A DNA stretch of 64,000 nucleotides from JAHEFT01 sp964443145 (GTDB lineage Bacteria; Pseudomonadota; Gammaproteobacteria; Xanthomonadales; SZUA-36), in NCBI GenBank assembly GCA_964443145.1, contig CAYUBS010000002.1, positions 19,690-83,689 of the forward strand. The letters are read 5' to 3'. Shown piece after piece: positions 1 through 8,420 of the stretch (within the stretch, counting starts at the first letter, position 1; each line of letters begins with the position of its first letter). The notes under the pieces were generated by a model. That model did no database searches. It was given only the letters and a program-made list of their open reading frames with translations, and had not been told where the DNA came from. Both the position numbers and the translations under genes were made by a program.

Positions 1-677
1 CCCATGGCATACAGCTGGGAATCTACGGCGGCCTCTACCTGGTGCTGGGTATGGTGTTATTCATGGGTAGGCGGGTCATTCCGTTTTTCACCGAGCGCGG
101 TGTGGGCTACCCGGTTACCCTCAAAAACCCACGCTGGAATGACATCGCGACATTGGTGCTTTATCCACTTTTCTTAGTCAGCGAAGTCGCTTTTCCACAA
201 CATTTAGCCGGCGCATTGCTGGCCGGCGGCCTGCTGATATCCAATTCCATCCGGATCAATGGCTGGCACACGTTGGGTATCTGGCAAAAACCGCTTTTAC
301 TGGGTCTTTTTGCGGCCTTCGTGATGATCAACCTCGGGTTTCTACTACGTGCACTGATGGCAGTGACCGTCATCCCCGACTACCTGCCCATCCACGCTTA
401 TGCAGTGGGTGGCATCGGTATGCTTACCGTGAGCATGATGGCGCGGGTAACGCTGGGCCACACCGGCAGGGATGTCAACCAGGCACCGCTGGCCATCAAA
501 ATTCTGTTGGCCGGCATGGCCCTGTCCGCCGCCGTCCGTATCTTTTTACCGCTGACTGATGCGGCGAATTACCAACTGTGGATCACCATTGCCGGCATAT
601 TGTGGATCCTTACATTCGCCTTGTTTTCCATAATTTTTGTGCCTATGCTGCTCCGCCCCCGCGTCGATGCCGGTTGA
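1..677 (+). CDS. NnrS family membrane protein, C-terminal part
   Basis: This is the 3' end of a gene that begins before the window; the reading frame is open from base 3 to the stop at 677. The visible part has about six hydrophobic segments. Two stretches are typical of NnrS: a GRRVIPFFTERG-like motif near the start and MMARVTLGHTGR about 140 residues into the visible part. NnrS proteins are heme- and copper-containing inner-membrane proteins found beside nitric oxide and denitrification genes; their exact activity is not settled. No NO-related gene is visible here, so the context upstream is unknown. A GTG at 42 and an ATG at 51 are internal codons, not starts. The family call is fairly sure, the physiological role is not. 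Confidence 0.8.
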   Translation, partial: HGIQLGIYGGLYLVLGMVLFMGRRVIPFFTERGVGYPVTLKNPRWNDIATLVLYPLFLVSEVAFPQHLAGALLAGGLLISNSIRINGWHTLGIWQKPLLLGLFAAFVMINLGFLLRALMAVTVIPDYLPIHAYAVGGIGMLTVSMMARVTLGHTGRDVNQAPLAIKILLAGMALSAAVRIFLPLTDAANYQLWITIAGILWILTFALFSIIFVPMLLRPRVDAG

Positions 678-720
678 GCCGCAAAAGCTGACACGCACCT
701 ACTGAAATCACCGAAAAACC

Positions 721-2973
721 ATGACAGACATTACCCAATCATTCTCCGATCACGAACGTGTCCCGCTCAAGGATTACGCTGAAAAAGCCTACCTGGATTA
801 TTCCATGTACGTGGTGCTCGACCGCGCCCTGCCGCACCTGGGAGATGGCCTGAAGCCGGTCCAGCGACGCATCATTTATGCAATGAGCGAGTTGGGCCTG
901 AGCGCGAAGTCCAAACCTAAAAAATCGGCCCGGACGGTAGGCGACGTCATCGGCAAATTCCATCCGCATGGCGACGCAGCCTGCTACGAAGCGATGGTGC
1001 TGATGGCGCAGCCGTTTTCCTTCCGTTATCCGCTGGTCGATGGCCAGGGAAATTTCGGATCTCCCGACGACCCGAAGTCGTTCGCCGCCATGCGCTACAC
1101 AGAGTCGCGCCTGACCGCCTACGCGAAGACACTGCTGGCTGAACTGGGCAACGGTACGGTTGACTGGGGCCCCAACTTCGACGGCACATTGAAAGAACCG
1201 CTGATGCTGCCGGCGCGGCTGCCCAATGTGCTGCTCAATGGCAGCACCGGCATTGCTGTGGGCATGTCCACGGACATACCGCCGCACAACCTGCGTGAGG
1301 TCGTTTCAGCCTGCATACGCTTGCTGGATGAACCCAAGGCCACCGTTGCCGAACTCTGTGAGCACGTGAAAGGGCCGGACTACCCGACCAACGCCGAAAT
1401 CATCAGCCCAACCGAAGACCTGCTGCAGATGTACGAAACCGGCACCGGTTCGGTGAAGATGCGCGCGATCTGGGAAAAGGAGAACGGCGAGGTTGTCGTC
1501 ACCGCCCTGCCTCACCAGGTGTCGCCAGCCAAGGTACTGGAGCAGATTGCAGCGCAAATGCAAGCCAAGAAGCTGCCGATGGTAGAAGACCTGCGGGATG
1601 AATCGGACCATGAAAATCCGACCCGACTGGTCATCGTGCCGCGTTCCAACCGCGTGGACCTGGTGCAATTGATGAACCACCTTTTCGCGACCACCGACCT
1701 GCAACGCAACTACCGCGCCAACCTGAACATCATCGGCATCGGCGGCAAACCACAGATTCTCAACCTGCGCGAACTGCTGAAACAATGGCTGTCGTTTCGC
1801 ATGGATACGGTCACCCGGCGCCTCAATTTCCGCCTGGACCAGGTCGTCGACCGCCTGCATGTGCTTGAGGGCCTGTTGGTCGCCTACCTCAACATCGACG
1901 AGGTGATCTACATTATCCGGCACGAAGACAAGCCCAAGCCGGTTCTGATGAAGCATTTTGACCTGACTGGCACACAGGCCGAGTCCATCCTCGACCTGAA
2001 GCTGCGCAACCTGGCCAAGCTCGAAGAAATGAAGATCCGGGACGAGCAGGATGCCTTGTCCGATGAACGCGACGGGCTGGAGAAAATACTTGGATCGAAA
2101 GCGCGGCTAAAGACGATGATCAAGAAAGAACTGCTGGACGATGCGGAAAAACACGGCGACGACCGCCGTTCCGTGCTGGTGGAAAGGGACGCGGCCCAGG
2201 CGCTGCGGCAGGAAGACCTCGTGCCTTCCGAACCGGTCACCATCGTTCTGTCACAATCAGGATGGGTACGCTCTGCCAAGGGACACGAAATTGACCCTGC
2301 GTCGCTCAACTACAGGGCCGGCGACGAATTTCAGCACGCGGCACTGGGCCGCAGCAACGAACAGGCGGTGTTTCTCGACTCACGCGGGCGGGCCTATTCA
2401 CTGTCTGCCCACACCCTGCCATCAGCGCGCAGCCAGGGAGAACCACTGACCAGCCGCTTCACGCTGCCGGTAGGTGAAAACTTCATGTACACGCTGGCGG
2501 GCAGTGCGGGGCAGAAGATCGTGCTGGCATCGTCATTCGGCTACGGCTTTGTGACCGACCTGGGCAATTTGCACAGCCGCATGAAGGCCGGTAAGGCTGC
2601 CTTGTCCGTCCCGGCCGGCGCACAACCAGTAATGCCGGCGTACTACGACCCGGCAGCTTCAAATACCATCATCTGTGCCACCTCCGATGGTTACCTGCTG
2701 GCCTTCCCGATCGAGGAGGTACCCGAGCTTTCACGCGGCAAGGGCAATAAGCTGATCAACATTCCACCCAAACGTCTTAAGGCCGGTGAGGAGTTCATGG
2801 TGGGTCTGGCTGTGATGGCCGATAAACAGGAAATCCTGGTCTGGGCCGGGCAACGTTATCTGCGCATGAGCGCCAGGGATATCGAACACTTCAAGGGTGA
2901 CCGGGCGCATCGCGGCCGTAAGCTGCCTCGCGGATTCCAGCGGGTTACCAACATCGAGGTGGCCGCGGACTAA
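721..2973 (+). CDS. parC: DNA topoisomerase IV subunit A
   Basis: ParC is the DNA-cleaving subunit of topoisomerase IV, which unlinks daughter chromosomes together with ParE. The 750-residue product has the usual length. The N-terminal winged-helix/tower region carries AAMRYTES, whose Tyr126 is the expected DNA-linking tyrosine. A GyrA/ParC-type beta-pinwheel follows after about residue 500. The quinolone-binding loop reads HPHGDAACYE (81-90): the serine normally found at E. coli position 80 is alanine here (Ala86), while the acidic partner Glu90 is kept. parE is not in the window. The gene stands alone, 43 bases after the NnrS gene, and converges on the suf operon. Confidence 0.96.
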   Translation: MTDITQSFSDHERVPLKDYAEKAYLDYSMYVVLDRALPHLGDGLKPVQRRIIYAMSELGLSAKSKPKKSARTVGDVIGKFHPHGDAACYEAMVLMAQPFSFRYPLVDGQGNFGSPDDPKSFAAMRYTESRLTAYAKTLLAELGNGTVDWGPNFDGTLKEPLMLPARLPNVLLNGSTGIAVGMSTDIPPHNLREVVSACIRLLDEPKATVAELCEHVKGPDYPTNAEIISPTEDLLQMYETGTGSVKMRAIWEKENGEVVVTALPHQVSPAKVLEQIAAQMQAKKLPMVEDLRDESDHENPTRLVIVPRSNRVDLVQLMNHLFATTDLQRNYRANLNIIGIGGKPQILNLRELLKQWLSFRMDTVTRRLNFRLDQVVDRLHVLEGLLVAYLNIDEVIYIIRHEDKPKPVLMKHFDLTGTQAESILDLKLRNLAKLEEMKIRDEQDALSDERDGLEKILGSKARLKTMIKKELLDDAEKHGDDRRSVLVERDAAQALRQEDLVPSEPVTIVLSQSGWVRSAKGHEIDPASLNYRAGDEFQHAALGRSNEQAVFLDSRGRAYSLSAHTLPSARSQGEPLTSRFTLPVGENFMYTLAGSAGQKIVLASSFGYGFVTDLGNLHSRMKAGKAALSVPAGAQPVMPAYYDPAASNTIICATSDGYLLAFPIEEVPELSRGKGNKLINIPPKRLKAGEEFMVGLAVMADKQEILVWAGQRYLRMSARDIEHFKGDRAHRGRKLPRGFQRVTNIEVAAD

Positions 2974-3010
2974 AACCCGGGTTTAGTTGAACCGGGGTTT
3001 AGTTGAACAT
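2973..3010. repeat. Palindrome plus 16-bp tandem duplication at the sufS end
   Basis: Between the convergent parC and sufS genes lies a perfect 12-bp palindrome, AAACCCGGGTTT (2973-2984). A 14-nt unit, GGGTTTAGTTGAAC, occurs at 2979-2992 and again at 2995-3008, a period of 16. The second copy contains the last codons and stop of sufS in antisense, so the first copy looks like a micro-duplication of the sufS tail. The palindrome has no loop or T-run, so it is a poor intrinsic terminator. Confidence 0.6.
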
Positions 3011-4231
3011 TTCCCGCACGCTGTGCAGCGCTGTGATCAGGGCATCCACCTCCTGCTCGGTGTTGTACAGGCCGAATGAGACACGGGCAGTAGCCGGCAC
3101 GTTGAAGAACTGCATGACCGGCATAGCGCAATGGTGACCGGTGCGCATGGCAATACCGTGGTGATCAATGACCGTGCCCAGATCGTGGGGGTGAATATCG
3201 CCGAGCGTGAAGCTGATCGCTCCGGCTTTTTCTTTCGCGGTGCCGATGATGCGCAAATCTTCAATTTCAGATAACTTGCGCGTCGCATACTGGAGTACCC
3301 GCTGCTCGTGGGCCGCCACCTCGCGCATGTCGAATTGCGATAAATAATCAATCGCCGCGCTGAGCCCAACGCCCCCTGCGATGTGCGGTGTTCCTGCTTC
3401 AAACTTGGACGGCAGATCGTTCCAGGTGGTTTTCTCAAACGTCACCCTGCGGATCATTTCGCCTCCTCCCTGCCAGGGTGGCATGGCGTCCAGGGTCGCT
3501 TCGGGGGCCCACAAAGCGCCGATGCCGGTCGGCCCGTACATTTTATGGGCTGACAGGCAGTAAAACGTGCACCCCAGGGCCTGTACATCAACACGCGAAT
3601 GCGGCATGGCTTGCGCACCATCCACCAGCACCGGAATACCATGGGCACTTGCCAGTTGGCACACTTCTGCTACCGGGTTTACCGTGCCCAGAGCATTGGA
3701 AATATGGACGATCCCGAGCAGCTTCACACGCTCGGAAAGCATGCTTTTCAGCTCGTCCATTTTCAATTCTCCGCGCTCGTTTATGGGCACGACTTTCAGA
3801 CTGGCACCTGTCTGCTCGCATAACATCTGCCACGGCACGATGTTCGCGTGGTGCTCCATGTGGGTCACCAGTATTTCATCGCCGGGCTGCAGTTTTGGCC
3901 GCAAGTAACTATTGGCCACCAGGTTGATGGACTCAGTGGTACCCCGCGTAAAAATCACCTCTCTTTCCGAGGCCGCATTGATGTATGCAGCCAGCTTACG
4001 GCGTCCGGCTTCATAGAGCTCGGTCGCTTCCTGGCTCAGTGTATGCACGCCACGGTGAACGTTGGCGTTGTGCCGGCGGTAAAAGTCATCAACCGCATCA
4101 ATGACTACAGCAGGCCGTTGCGACGATGAAGCCGTGTCGAAATAGATCAGCGGCTTGCCGTGTATTTTCCGTTCCAGGATAGGAAAATCCGCCCGCACCC
4201 GGTTGACGTCAAACGGCTGATACTCAGGCAC
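2999..4231 (-). CDS. sufS: Cysteine desulfurase SufS
   Basis: SufS is a PLP enzyme that takes sulfur from L-cysteine as a persulfide and passes it to the SufBCD scaffold for Fe-S cluster assembly. The PLP lysine lies in SAHKMYGPTG (about residue 225) and the catalytic cysteine in RTGHHCAMP (about 368). I place the start at GTG 4231: it gives 410 residues, close to the family's usual 406, has GGAG seven bases upstream, and overlaps the end of sufD by only 8 bases. The frame stays open to 4327, with an ATG at 4261, but that part is the sufD C-terminus read in another frame. It is the last gene of the operon. No SufE or SufU, the usual sulfur-transfer partner, follows. Confidence 0.95.
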   Translation of the reverse strand: MPEYQPFDVNRVRADFPILERKIHGKPLIYFDTASSSQRPAVVIDAVDDFYRRHNANVHRGVHTLSQEATELYEAGRRKLAAYINAASEREVIFTRGTTESINLVANSYLRPKLQPGDEILVTHMEHHANIVPWQMLCEQTGASLKVVPINERGELKMDELKSMLSERVKLLGIVHISNALGTVNPVAEVCQLASAHGIPVLVDGAQAMPHSRVDVQALGCTFYCLSAHKMYGPTGIGALWAPEATLDAMPPWQGGGEMIRRVTFEKTTWNDLPSKFEAGTPHIAGGVGLSAAIDYLSQFDMREVAAHEQRVLQYATRKLSEIEDLRIIGTAKEKAGAISFTLGDIHPHDLGTVIDHHGIAMRTGHHCAMPVMQFFNVPATARVSFGLYNTEQEVDALITALHSVREMFN

Positions 4232-5561
4232 CGCTAGTCTCCGCTGCGATTGGCTGGTCATTCGGCATAGCGGCGTCCAGCCGACTGGAAATGACTTCAG
4301 AGAGCCCGGCATCGCCCAGGCGGTCACTGACCGCGTGACAGAATGCCGCGGTCAACATCCTCCGCGCTTCCGAGTCACTCAGACCGCGCGTACGCATGTA
4401 GAAAATGGCAGATTCATCCAACTGGCCAACTGTCGCGCCGTGGCTGGCTACAACTTCGTCTGCGTAAATCTCCAGCTCCGGCTTGGTGTCTATTTCAGCC
4501 AGCCGGGACAGCAAAAGGTTCGCGTTAGACTGATACACGACCGACTCGTCGGCACCCGGCCGGATCAGTGCACGGCCATTGAAAACGCCGCGACTACTCC
4601 CACCCAGCACACCCCTGAAGAATTGCTTGCTGCTGCATCCGGGGGCTGCATGGTCGACACTGATATGGTTGTCGACGTGTCGTTTCTGGTCCAGCACGAA
4701 AGCGCCGTCGAAACCCGCGAAGGCCCCGGCGCCCGCCAACTCTGAATGAAGTTCATGCCGCACCAGGCCACCACCCAGGTCAAACCCACTGTACTGGTAG
4801 ACGCTGGCCGCCGCCTGCTGGACCGAGGTTGAAGTCAGCAGCACACAGTCATCTCCTTCATCCTGAATTCGGACATGGCTCAATTCGGCGTCATTGGAGA
4901 GGTCGATCTGGGTCAGCACATTGAGTGCACCACTGGCCGCGCCGACGCTCTCGTACTGCTCGATGAGATCCAGTTTCGCACCCGGCTCAAGCAATAGAAC
5001 CAGTCGAAAATTGCCCAGGCGTATAGACTCTTCACCGCTGAATGCCCAGCGAACCAATAACTTCCCGGCCTGTGTATTCTCATCAACGTGCACCACCAGG
5101 CCCTGGTCCAGAAAAGCGGTATTCAAAGCGCTAAACATCCGCCCTGCACCTTCGAGCTCAACGGCAGCAAGCAGAGGCTGTAGCCGGTCAGCATATTTTT
5201 TGAAAGCCTCACGCATGGGTAGCAACGTGACACCCGCCAGCATTTCGGGAAGCGGCGATGACAAAACACCGTTACCTATAGAAACAACGGCGGCATCTGC
5301 ACCCAGAACCGGTTCTGGAAAACACGTATCAGCCACAGAGCTCCCATCGCCCCGAACCGTTGTCGGGCGCAGGCCCTCCAGCAATCGCACCGGCGTGTAC
5401 TTCCAGGCCTCGTCCTTGCGGGTCGGAAACCCGGCAGAACTAAACTGGCTTGCGGCGTTTTCCCGCAGTTCCTGTAGCCACACGGGTCCATCCTGGCGCA
5501 CTGTCGTGCTGTATTCTTCTGACCACTTTTCGACCAGTGGCAAGGTTTCAGCGGTATTCAT
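4224..5561 (-). CDS. sufD: Fe-S assembly scaffold subunit SufD
   Basis: SufD pairs with SufB and the SufC ATPase to form the SufBC2D scaffold on which new Fe-S clusters are built. The 445-residue product has the beta-helix-rich core of the SufB/SufD family. It ends with the family helical motif around FYMRTRGLSDSEA, where SufB has a cysteine and SufD does not. The conserved SHGATVGQLDESA segment holds the histidine important for cluster assembly in SufD. It starts 12 bases after the end of sufC and overlaps the start of sufS. Confidence 0.94.
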   Translation of the reverse strand: MNTAETLPLVEKWSEEYSTTVRQDGPVWLQELRENAASQFSSAGFPTRKDEAWKYTPVRLLEGLRPTTVRGDGSSVADTCFPEPVLGADAAVVSIGNGVLSSPLPEMLAGVTLLPMREAFKKYADRLQPLLAAVELEGAGRMFSALNTAFLDQGLVVHVDENTQAGKLLVRWAFSGEESIRLGNFRLVLLLEPGAKLDLIEQYESVGAASGALNVLTQIDLSNDAELSHVRIQDEGDDCVLLTSTSVQQAAASVYQYSGFDLGGGLVRHELHSELAGAGAFAGFDGAFVLDQKRHVDNHISVDHAAPGCSSKQFFRGVLGGSSRGVFNGRALIRPGADESVVYQSNANLLLSRLAEIDTKPELEIYADEVVASHGATVGQLDESAIFYMRTRGLSDSEARRMLTAAFCHAVSDRLGDAGLSEVISSRLDAAMPNDQPIAAETSGA

Positions 5562-5573
5562 CGACCGGCCTCC

Positions 5574-6350
5574 CTATGTCCTGATCTGTTCGTTCAGCTG
5601 CGTGATACCGCCCTGTTCGAGCCAGCTGTAACCCTGCTCTTCCAGTTTCAGTGCCAGCTTTGCATCGCCACTGGCAACAATCTTGCCGTCGGCGAGCACG
5701 TGAACCATGTCCGGGATGATGTGATCCAGCAAACGCTGGTAGTGGGTCACCACGATCATGGAGCGGTCTTCGCTGCGCAGCCGGTTGACACCTTCAGCCA
5801 CCAGTCGCAGCGCATCAATATCCAGCCCCGAATCTGTTTCGTCGAGGATCGCCAGTGACGGCTCCAGCACGGCCATCTGGAAAATCTCGTTACGTTTTTT
5901 CTCACCGCCAGAGAAACCCTCGTTGACCGCCCGGTGCATCAGGTCATCACTGATGTGCAGAATCTTGAGTTTTTCACGAACCCGTTTCAGGAACTCCATT
6001 GAGTCAAGTTCAGGCTCTCCACGGTATTTTCGCTGAGCGTTCAGCGCTGCCCGCAAAAAATAGGTGTTATTCACACCAGGGATTTCTACCGGATACTGAA
6101 AGGCCAGGAACACGCCCTCACAGGCCCGTTCCTCGGGCTCAAGCTCAAGCAGGTCCTTACCCTTGTAAATCACTTCACCCGCAGTGACTTCGTAGCCTTC
6201 ACGGCCCGCAAGCACATTCCCCAACGTACTTTTGCCGGCGCCATTGGGACCCATGATGGCGTGTACTTCACCATCAGCAATCGACAGGTCCAGCCCCTTC
6301 AGGATCGGCTTACCACCCACAGTGGCATGTAAATTTTTAACTTCTAACAT
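5574..6350 (-). CDS. sufC: Fe-S assembly ATPase SufC
   Basis: SufC is the soluble ABC-type ATPase that drives conformational change of the SufBCD scaffold. The Walker A motif GPNGAGKST is at residues 34-42, the signature reads SGGEKKRNEI (SufC-specific, unlike ordinary transporters), and Walker B is LAILDETDSGLDID. I start at ATG 6350 (258 residues) because the protein matches SufC from MLEVKNLHA onward; 22 codons of open frame upstream have no family counterpart. The gene lies 46 bases downstream of sufB. Confidence 0.95.
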   Translation of the reverse strand: MLEVKNLHATVGGKPILKGLDLSIADGEVHAIMGPNGAGKSTLGNVLAGREGYEVTAGEVIYKGKDLLELEPEERACEGVFLAFQYPVEIPGVNNTYFLRAALNAQRKYRGEPELDSMEFLKRVREKLKILHISDDLMHRAVNEGFSGGEKKRNEIFQMAVLEPSLAILDETDSGLDIDALRLVAEGVNRLRSEDRSMIVVTHYQRLLDHIIPDMVHVLADGKIVASGDAKLALKLEEQGYSWLEQGGITQLNEQIRT

Positions 6351-6396
6351 GGCTTCATCACTTTCTCTGTATTCGTTGATTATTGAACCGCAGCCC

Positions 6397-7872
6397 TCAT
6401 CCGACAGCGCCTTCAAGGCTCACTTCCAGCAGGGCTTTCGCCTCGACGGCAAATTCCATCGGCAATTCACGGAACACCTGCTTGCAGAACCCGTCGACGA
6501 TCATGGAAACGGCGTCTTCTTCGGAGATTCCACGCTGCAGACAATAGAACAGCTGGTCCTCTCCAATTCGCGAAGTAGTCGCTTCGTGCTCCACTTTCGC
6601 AGTCGGATTACCCACTTCGATATAAGGGAAGGTATGGGCGCCGCAGCCCTTGCCGATCAACATCGAGTCGCACTGGGTGAAATTCCGCGCGTTCTCGGCC
6701 CTTTTGGAGATACGAACCAGGCCACGGTATGCGTTCTGACCACGGCCAGCCGAGATGCCCTTGGAAATGATCTTGCTGCGTGTATCGCGGCCGATATGGA
6801 TCATCTTGGTGCCGGTATCGGCCTGCTGGTAATTATTGGTCAGCGCGACCGAGTAAAACTCGCCTACCGACCGCTCACCACGCAAAATACAAGAGGGGTA
6901 CTTCCAGGTGATTGCTGACCCGGTTTCCACCTGGGTCCACGAAATCTTGGAGCGGTCACCGCGGCAGTCGCCCCGCTTGGTCACAAAGTTGTAGATCCCG
7001 CCAACCCCGTTTTCGTCACCCGGGTACCAGTTCTGGACGGTTGAATACTTAATTTCTGCATCTTCCAGCACAATCAGCTCGACAACGGCTGCATGCAGCT
7101 GGTTTTCATCCCGCATCGGCGCAGTGCATCCTTCCAGGTAACTCACATGGCTGGCGTCCTCAGCGATGATCAGAGTACGCTCAAACTGCCCGGTCTCCGC
7201 GGCATTAATCCGGAAGTAGGTGCTCAACTCCATCGGGCACCGCACCCCTTTGGGGATGAATACGAAGCTGCCGTCTGAGAACACCGCAGAATTCAATGCG
7301 GCGAAAAAATTGTCCCGTGGCGGCACAACGGTACCGAGGTACTTCCGTACCAGCTCGGGATAGTCCTTGACCGCCTCGGAAAACGAACAAAAAATCACGC
7401 CCACCTTTTCCAGGTCCTTGCGAAACGTCGTACCCACCGAAACCGAGTCAAAAACCGCATCGACCGCAACGCCGGCCAGCCGGGCACGTTCATGCAGGGG
7501 CACACCCAGCTTGTCGTAGGTCTCCAGCAGCTTGGGGTCAACGTCATCCAGGCTTTGCGGCCGGTCTTTGTCGGACTTCGGAGCCGAAAAATAGGAAATG
7601 GCCTGGAAATCTATCGGGTCGATTTTCAGGTGCGCCCAATCCGGCGCCTGCATGTCCAGCCAGCGCCGATAGGCAGCCAGCCGCCAGTCCAGTAGCCACT
7701 GCGGTTCTCCCTTGCGTGCCGAGATCCATCGAACAGTGTCTTCGTTGAGACCCGGCGGCACTGTCTCTGACTCAATATCCGTCACAAAACCGTGGCGGTA
7801 TTTCTGTTGTACAAAGTGATCGACAGACGCCGGGTCTGTCGTTACTTGTTCGTTACTCTGTTCGCTGCTCAT
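6397..7872 (-). CDS. sufB: Fe-S assembly scaffold subunit SufB
   Basis: SufB is the scaffold protein that receives persulfide sulfur and holds the nascent cluster. The roughly 491-residue product has normal family length. The C-terminal motif FYCLQRGISEEDA contains the cysteine equivalent to E. coli SufB Cys405, which is needed for assembly. The start is ATG 7872, preceded by a purine-rich AGAGAAAG; a GTG two codons upstream (7878) is possible. It lies 22 bases after the regulator gene, as expected for a suf operon in which sufR comes first. Confidence 0.96.
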   Translation of the reverse strand: MSSEQSNEQVTTDPASVDHFVQQKYRHGFVTDIESETVPPGLNEDTVRWISARKGEPQWLLDWRLAAYRRWLDMQAPDWAHLKIDPIDFQAISYFSAPKSDKDRPQSLDDVDPKLLETYDKLGVPLHERARLAGVAVDAVFDSVSVGTTFRKDLEKVGVIFCSFSEAVKDYPELVRKYLGTVVPPRDNFFAALNSAVFSDGSFVFIPKGVRCPMELSTYFRINAAETGQFERTLIIAEDASHVSYLEGCTAPMRDENQLHAAVVELIVLEDAEIKYSTVQNWYPGDENGVGGIYNFVTKRGDCRGDRSKISWTQVETGSAITWKYPSCILRGERSVGEFYSVALTNNYQQADTGTKMIHIGRDTRSKIISKGISAGRGQNAYRGLVRISKRAENARNFTQCDSMLIGKGCGAHTFPYIEVGNPTAKVEHEATTSRIGEDQLFYCLQRGISEEDAVSMIVDGFCKQVFRELPMEFAVEAKALLEVSLEGAVG

Positions 7873-7894
7873 GGGCACTTTCTCTGTTCAGGAC

Positions 7895-8341
7895 CTAAAT
7901 TGCACTCAGGGTTTTAATACTCAACGGGCCCGGGCTACTGCCTACCGGAGCCGACATTTCAGCCAGGCTGACATCCCGCAGGGCCTGCGCCACCGCCAGA
8001 CTGATCCGCTGCCAGTTACTGCGCAAATCACAATTGTCTTCCTGGCTGCAAAGCCCCTCTTCCACGCTACACTCGGTCATTGCGATGGGACCTTCGATCG
8101 CCGCGATTACTTCCGCCACGCTGATATCACTGGCTGACCGGCTTACCTGGTAGCCGCCACTCGGCCCTCGATAGGACTGCAACAGACCGTTGCCAGCCAG
8201 CAACTTCAGCACTTTGCTGGCGGTCGGAGTTTCAACGTGAATGCGCTCCGCCAGTGCCTGCGCGCTCAGCATTTCGCCTTCGCGCGTTAACTCAACCATT
8301 ACCAGGATGGCGTAATCCGTCAGTTTGGATATCCGTAACAT
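7895..8341 (-). CDS. Rrf2-family SUF operon regulator
   Basis: This is a 148-residue winged-helix Rrf2 protein, related to IscR and closest in form to the SUF regulators described from Xanthomonas. The DNA-binding part covers about residues 1-65, with KVLKLLAGNGLLQSYRGPSG as recognition helix and wing. Cys91, Cys98 and Cys104 form a C-x6-C-x5-C set close to the IscR cluster ligands, so it probably senses Fe-S status by binding a cluster. It is the first gene of the sufBCDS operon and very likely controls it. A palindrome just upstream of its start (8350-8366) is a candidate autoregulatory site. No gene symbol is given because sufR is used for an unrelated cyanobacterial family. Confidence 0.92.
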   Translation of the reverse strand: MLRISKLTDYAILVMVELTREGEMLSAQALAERIHVETPTASKVLKLLAGNGLLQSYRGPSGGYQVSRSASDISVAEVIAAIEGPIAMTECSVEEGLCSQEDNCDLRSNWQRISLAVAQALRDVSLAEMSAPVGSSPGPLSIKTLSAI

Positions 8342-8349
8342 CGCTATAT

Positions 8350-8366
8350 AGTACCATATAAGTACT
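8350..8366. promoter_or_regulatory. Candidate operator AGTAC-N7-GTACT before the suf regulator
   Basis: AGTAC and GTACT arms flank CATATAA, 9 bases upstream of the regulator's start codon and within the 79-bp gap it shares with divergent amgK. The AT-rich centre overlaps sequences that could serve as a -10 element on the minus strand. Position and symmetry fit autoregulation of the suf operon. It does not match the E. coli IscR type 1 consensus, and which protein binds it is inference. Confidence 0.4.
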
Positions 8367-8420
8367 GTTTAACGCGTTCTATGCATACCAAGTCGGTGCT
8401 GATTCCGGCAAAATACGCCG

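Noticed and set aside
739..1287. Long antisense open frames, such as the 182-codon frame opposite parC, and similar frames opposite sufS, sucC and hrpA.
   Set aside because: They mirror codon bias of the real genes on the other strand, have no recognisable domains and lack ribosome sites.
2973..2984. Bidirectional intrinsic terminator between parC and sufS.
   Set aside because: The palindrome has no loop and no U-tract on either strand, so a stable terminator hairpin is unlikely.
4232..4327. Longer sufS start at 4327 or ATG 4261.
   Set aside because: These codons overlap the sufD C-terminus in another frame and have no counterpart in SufS; GTG 4231 has a good ribosome site and gives the family length.
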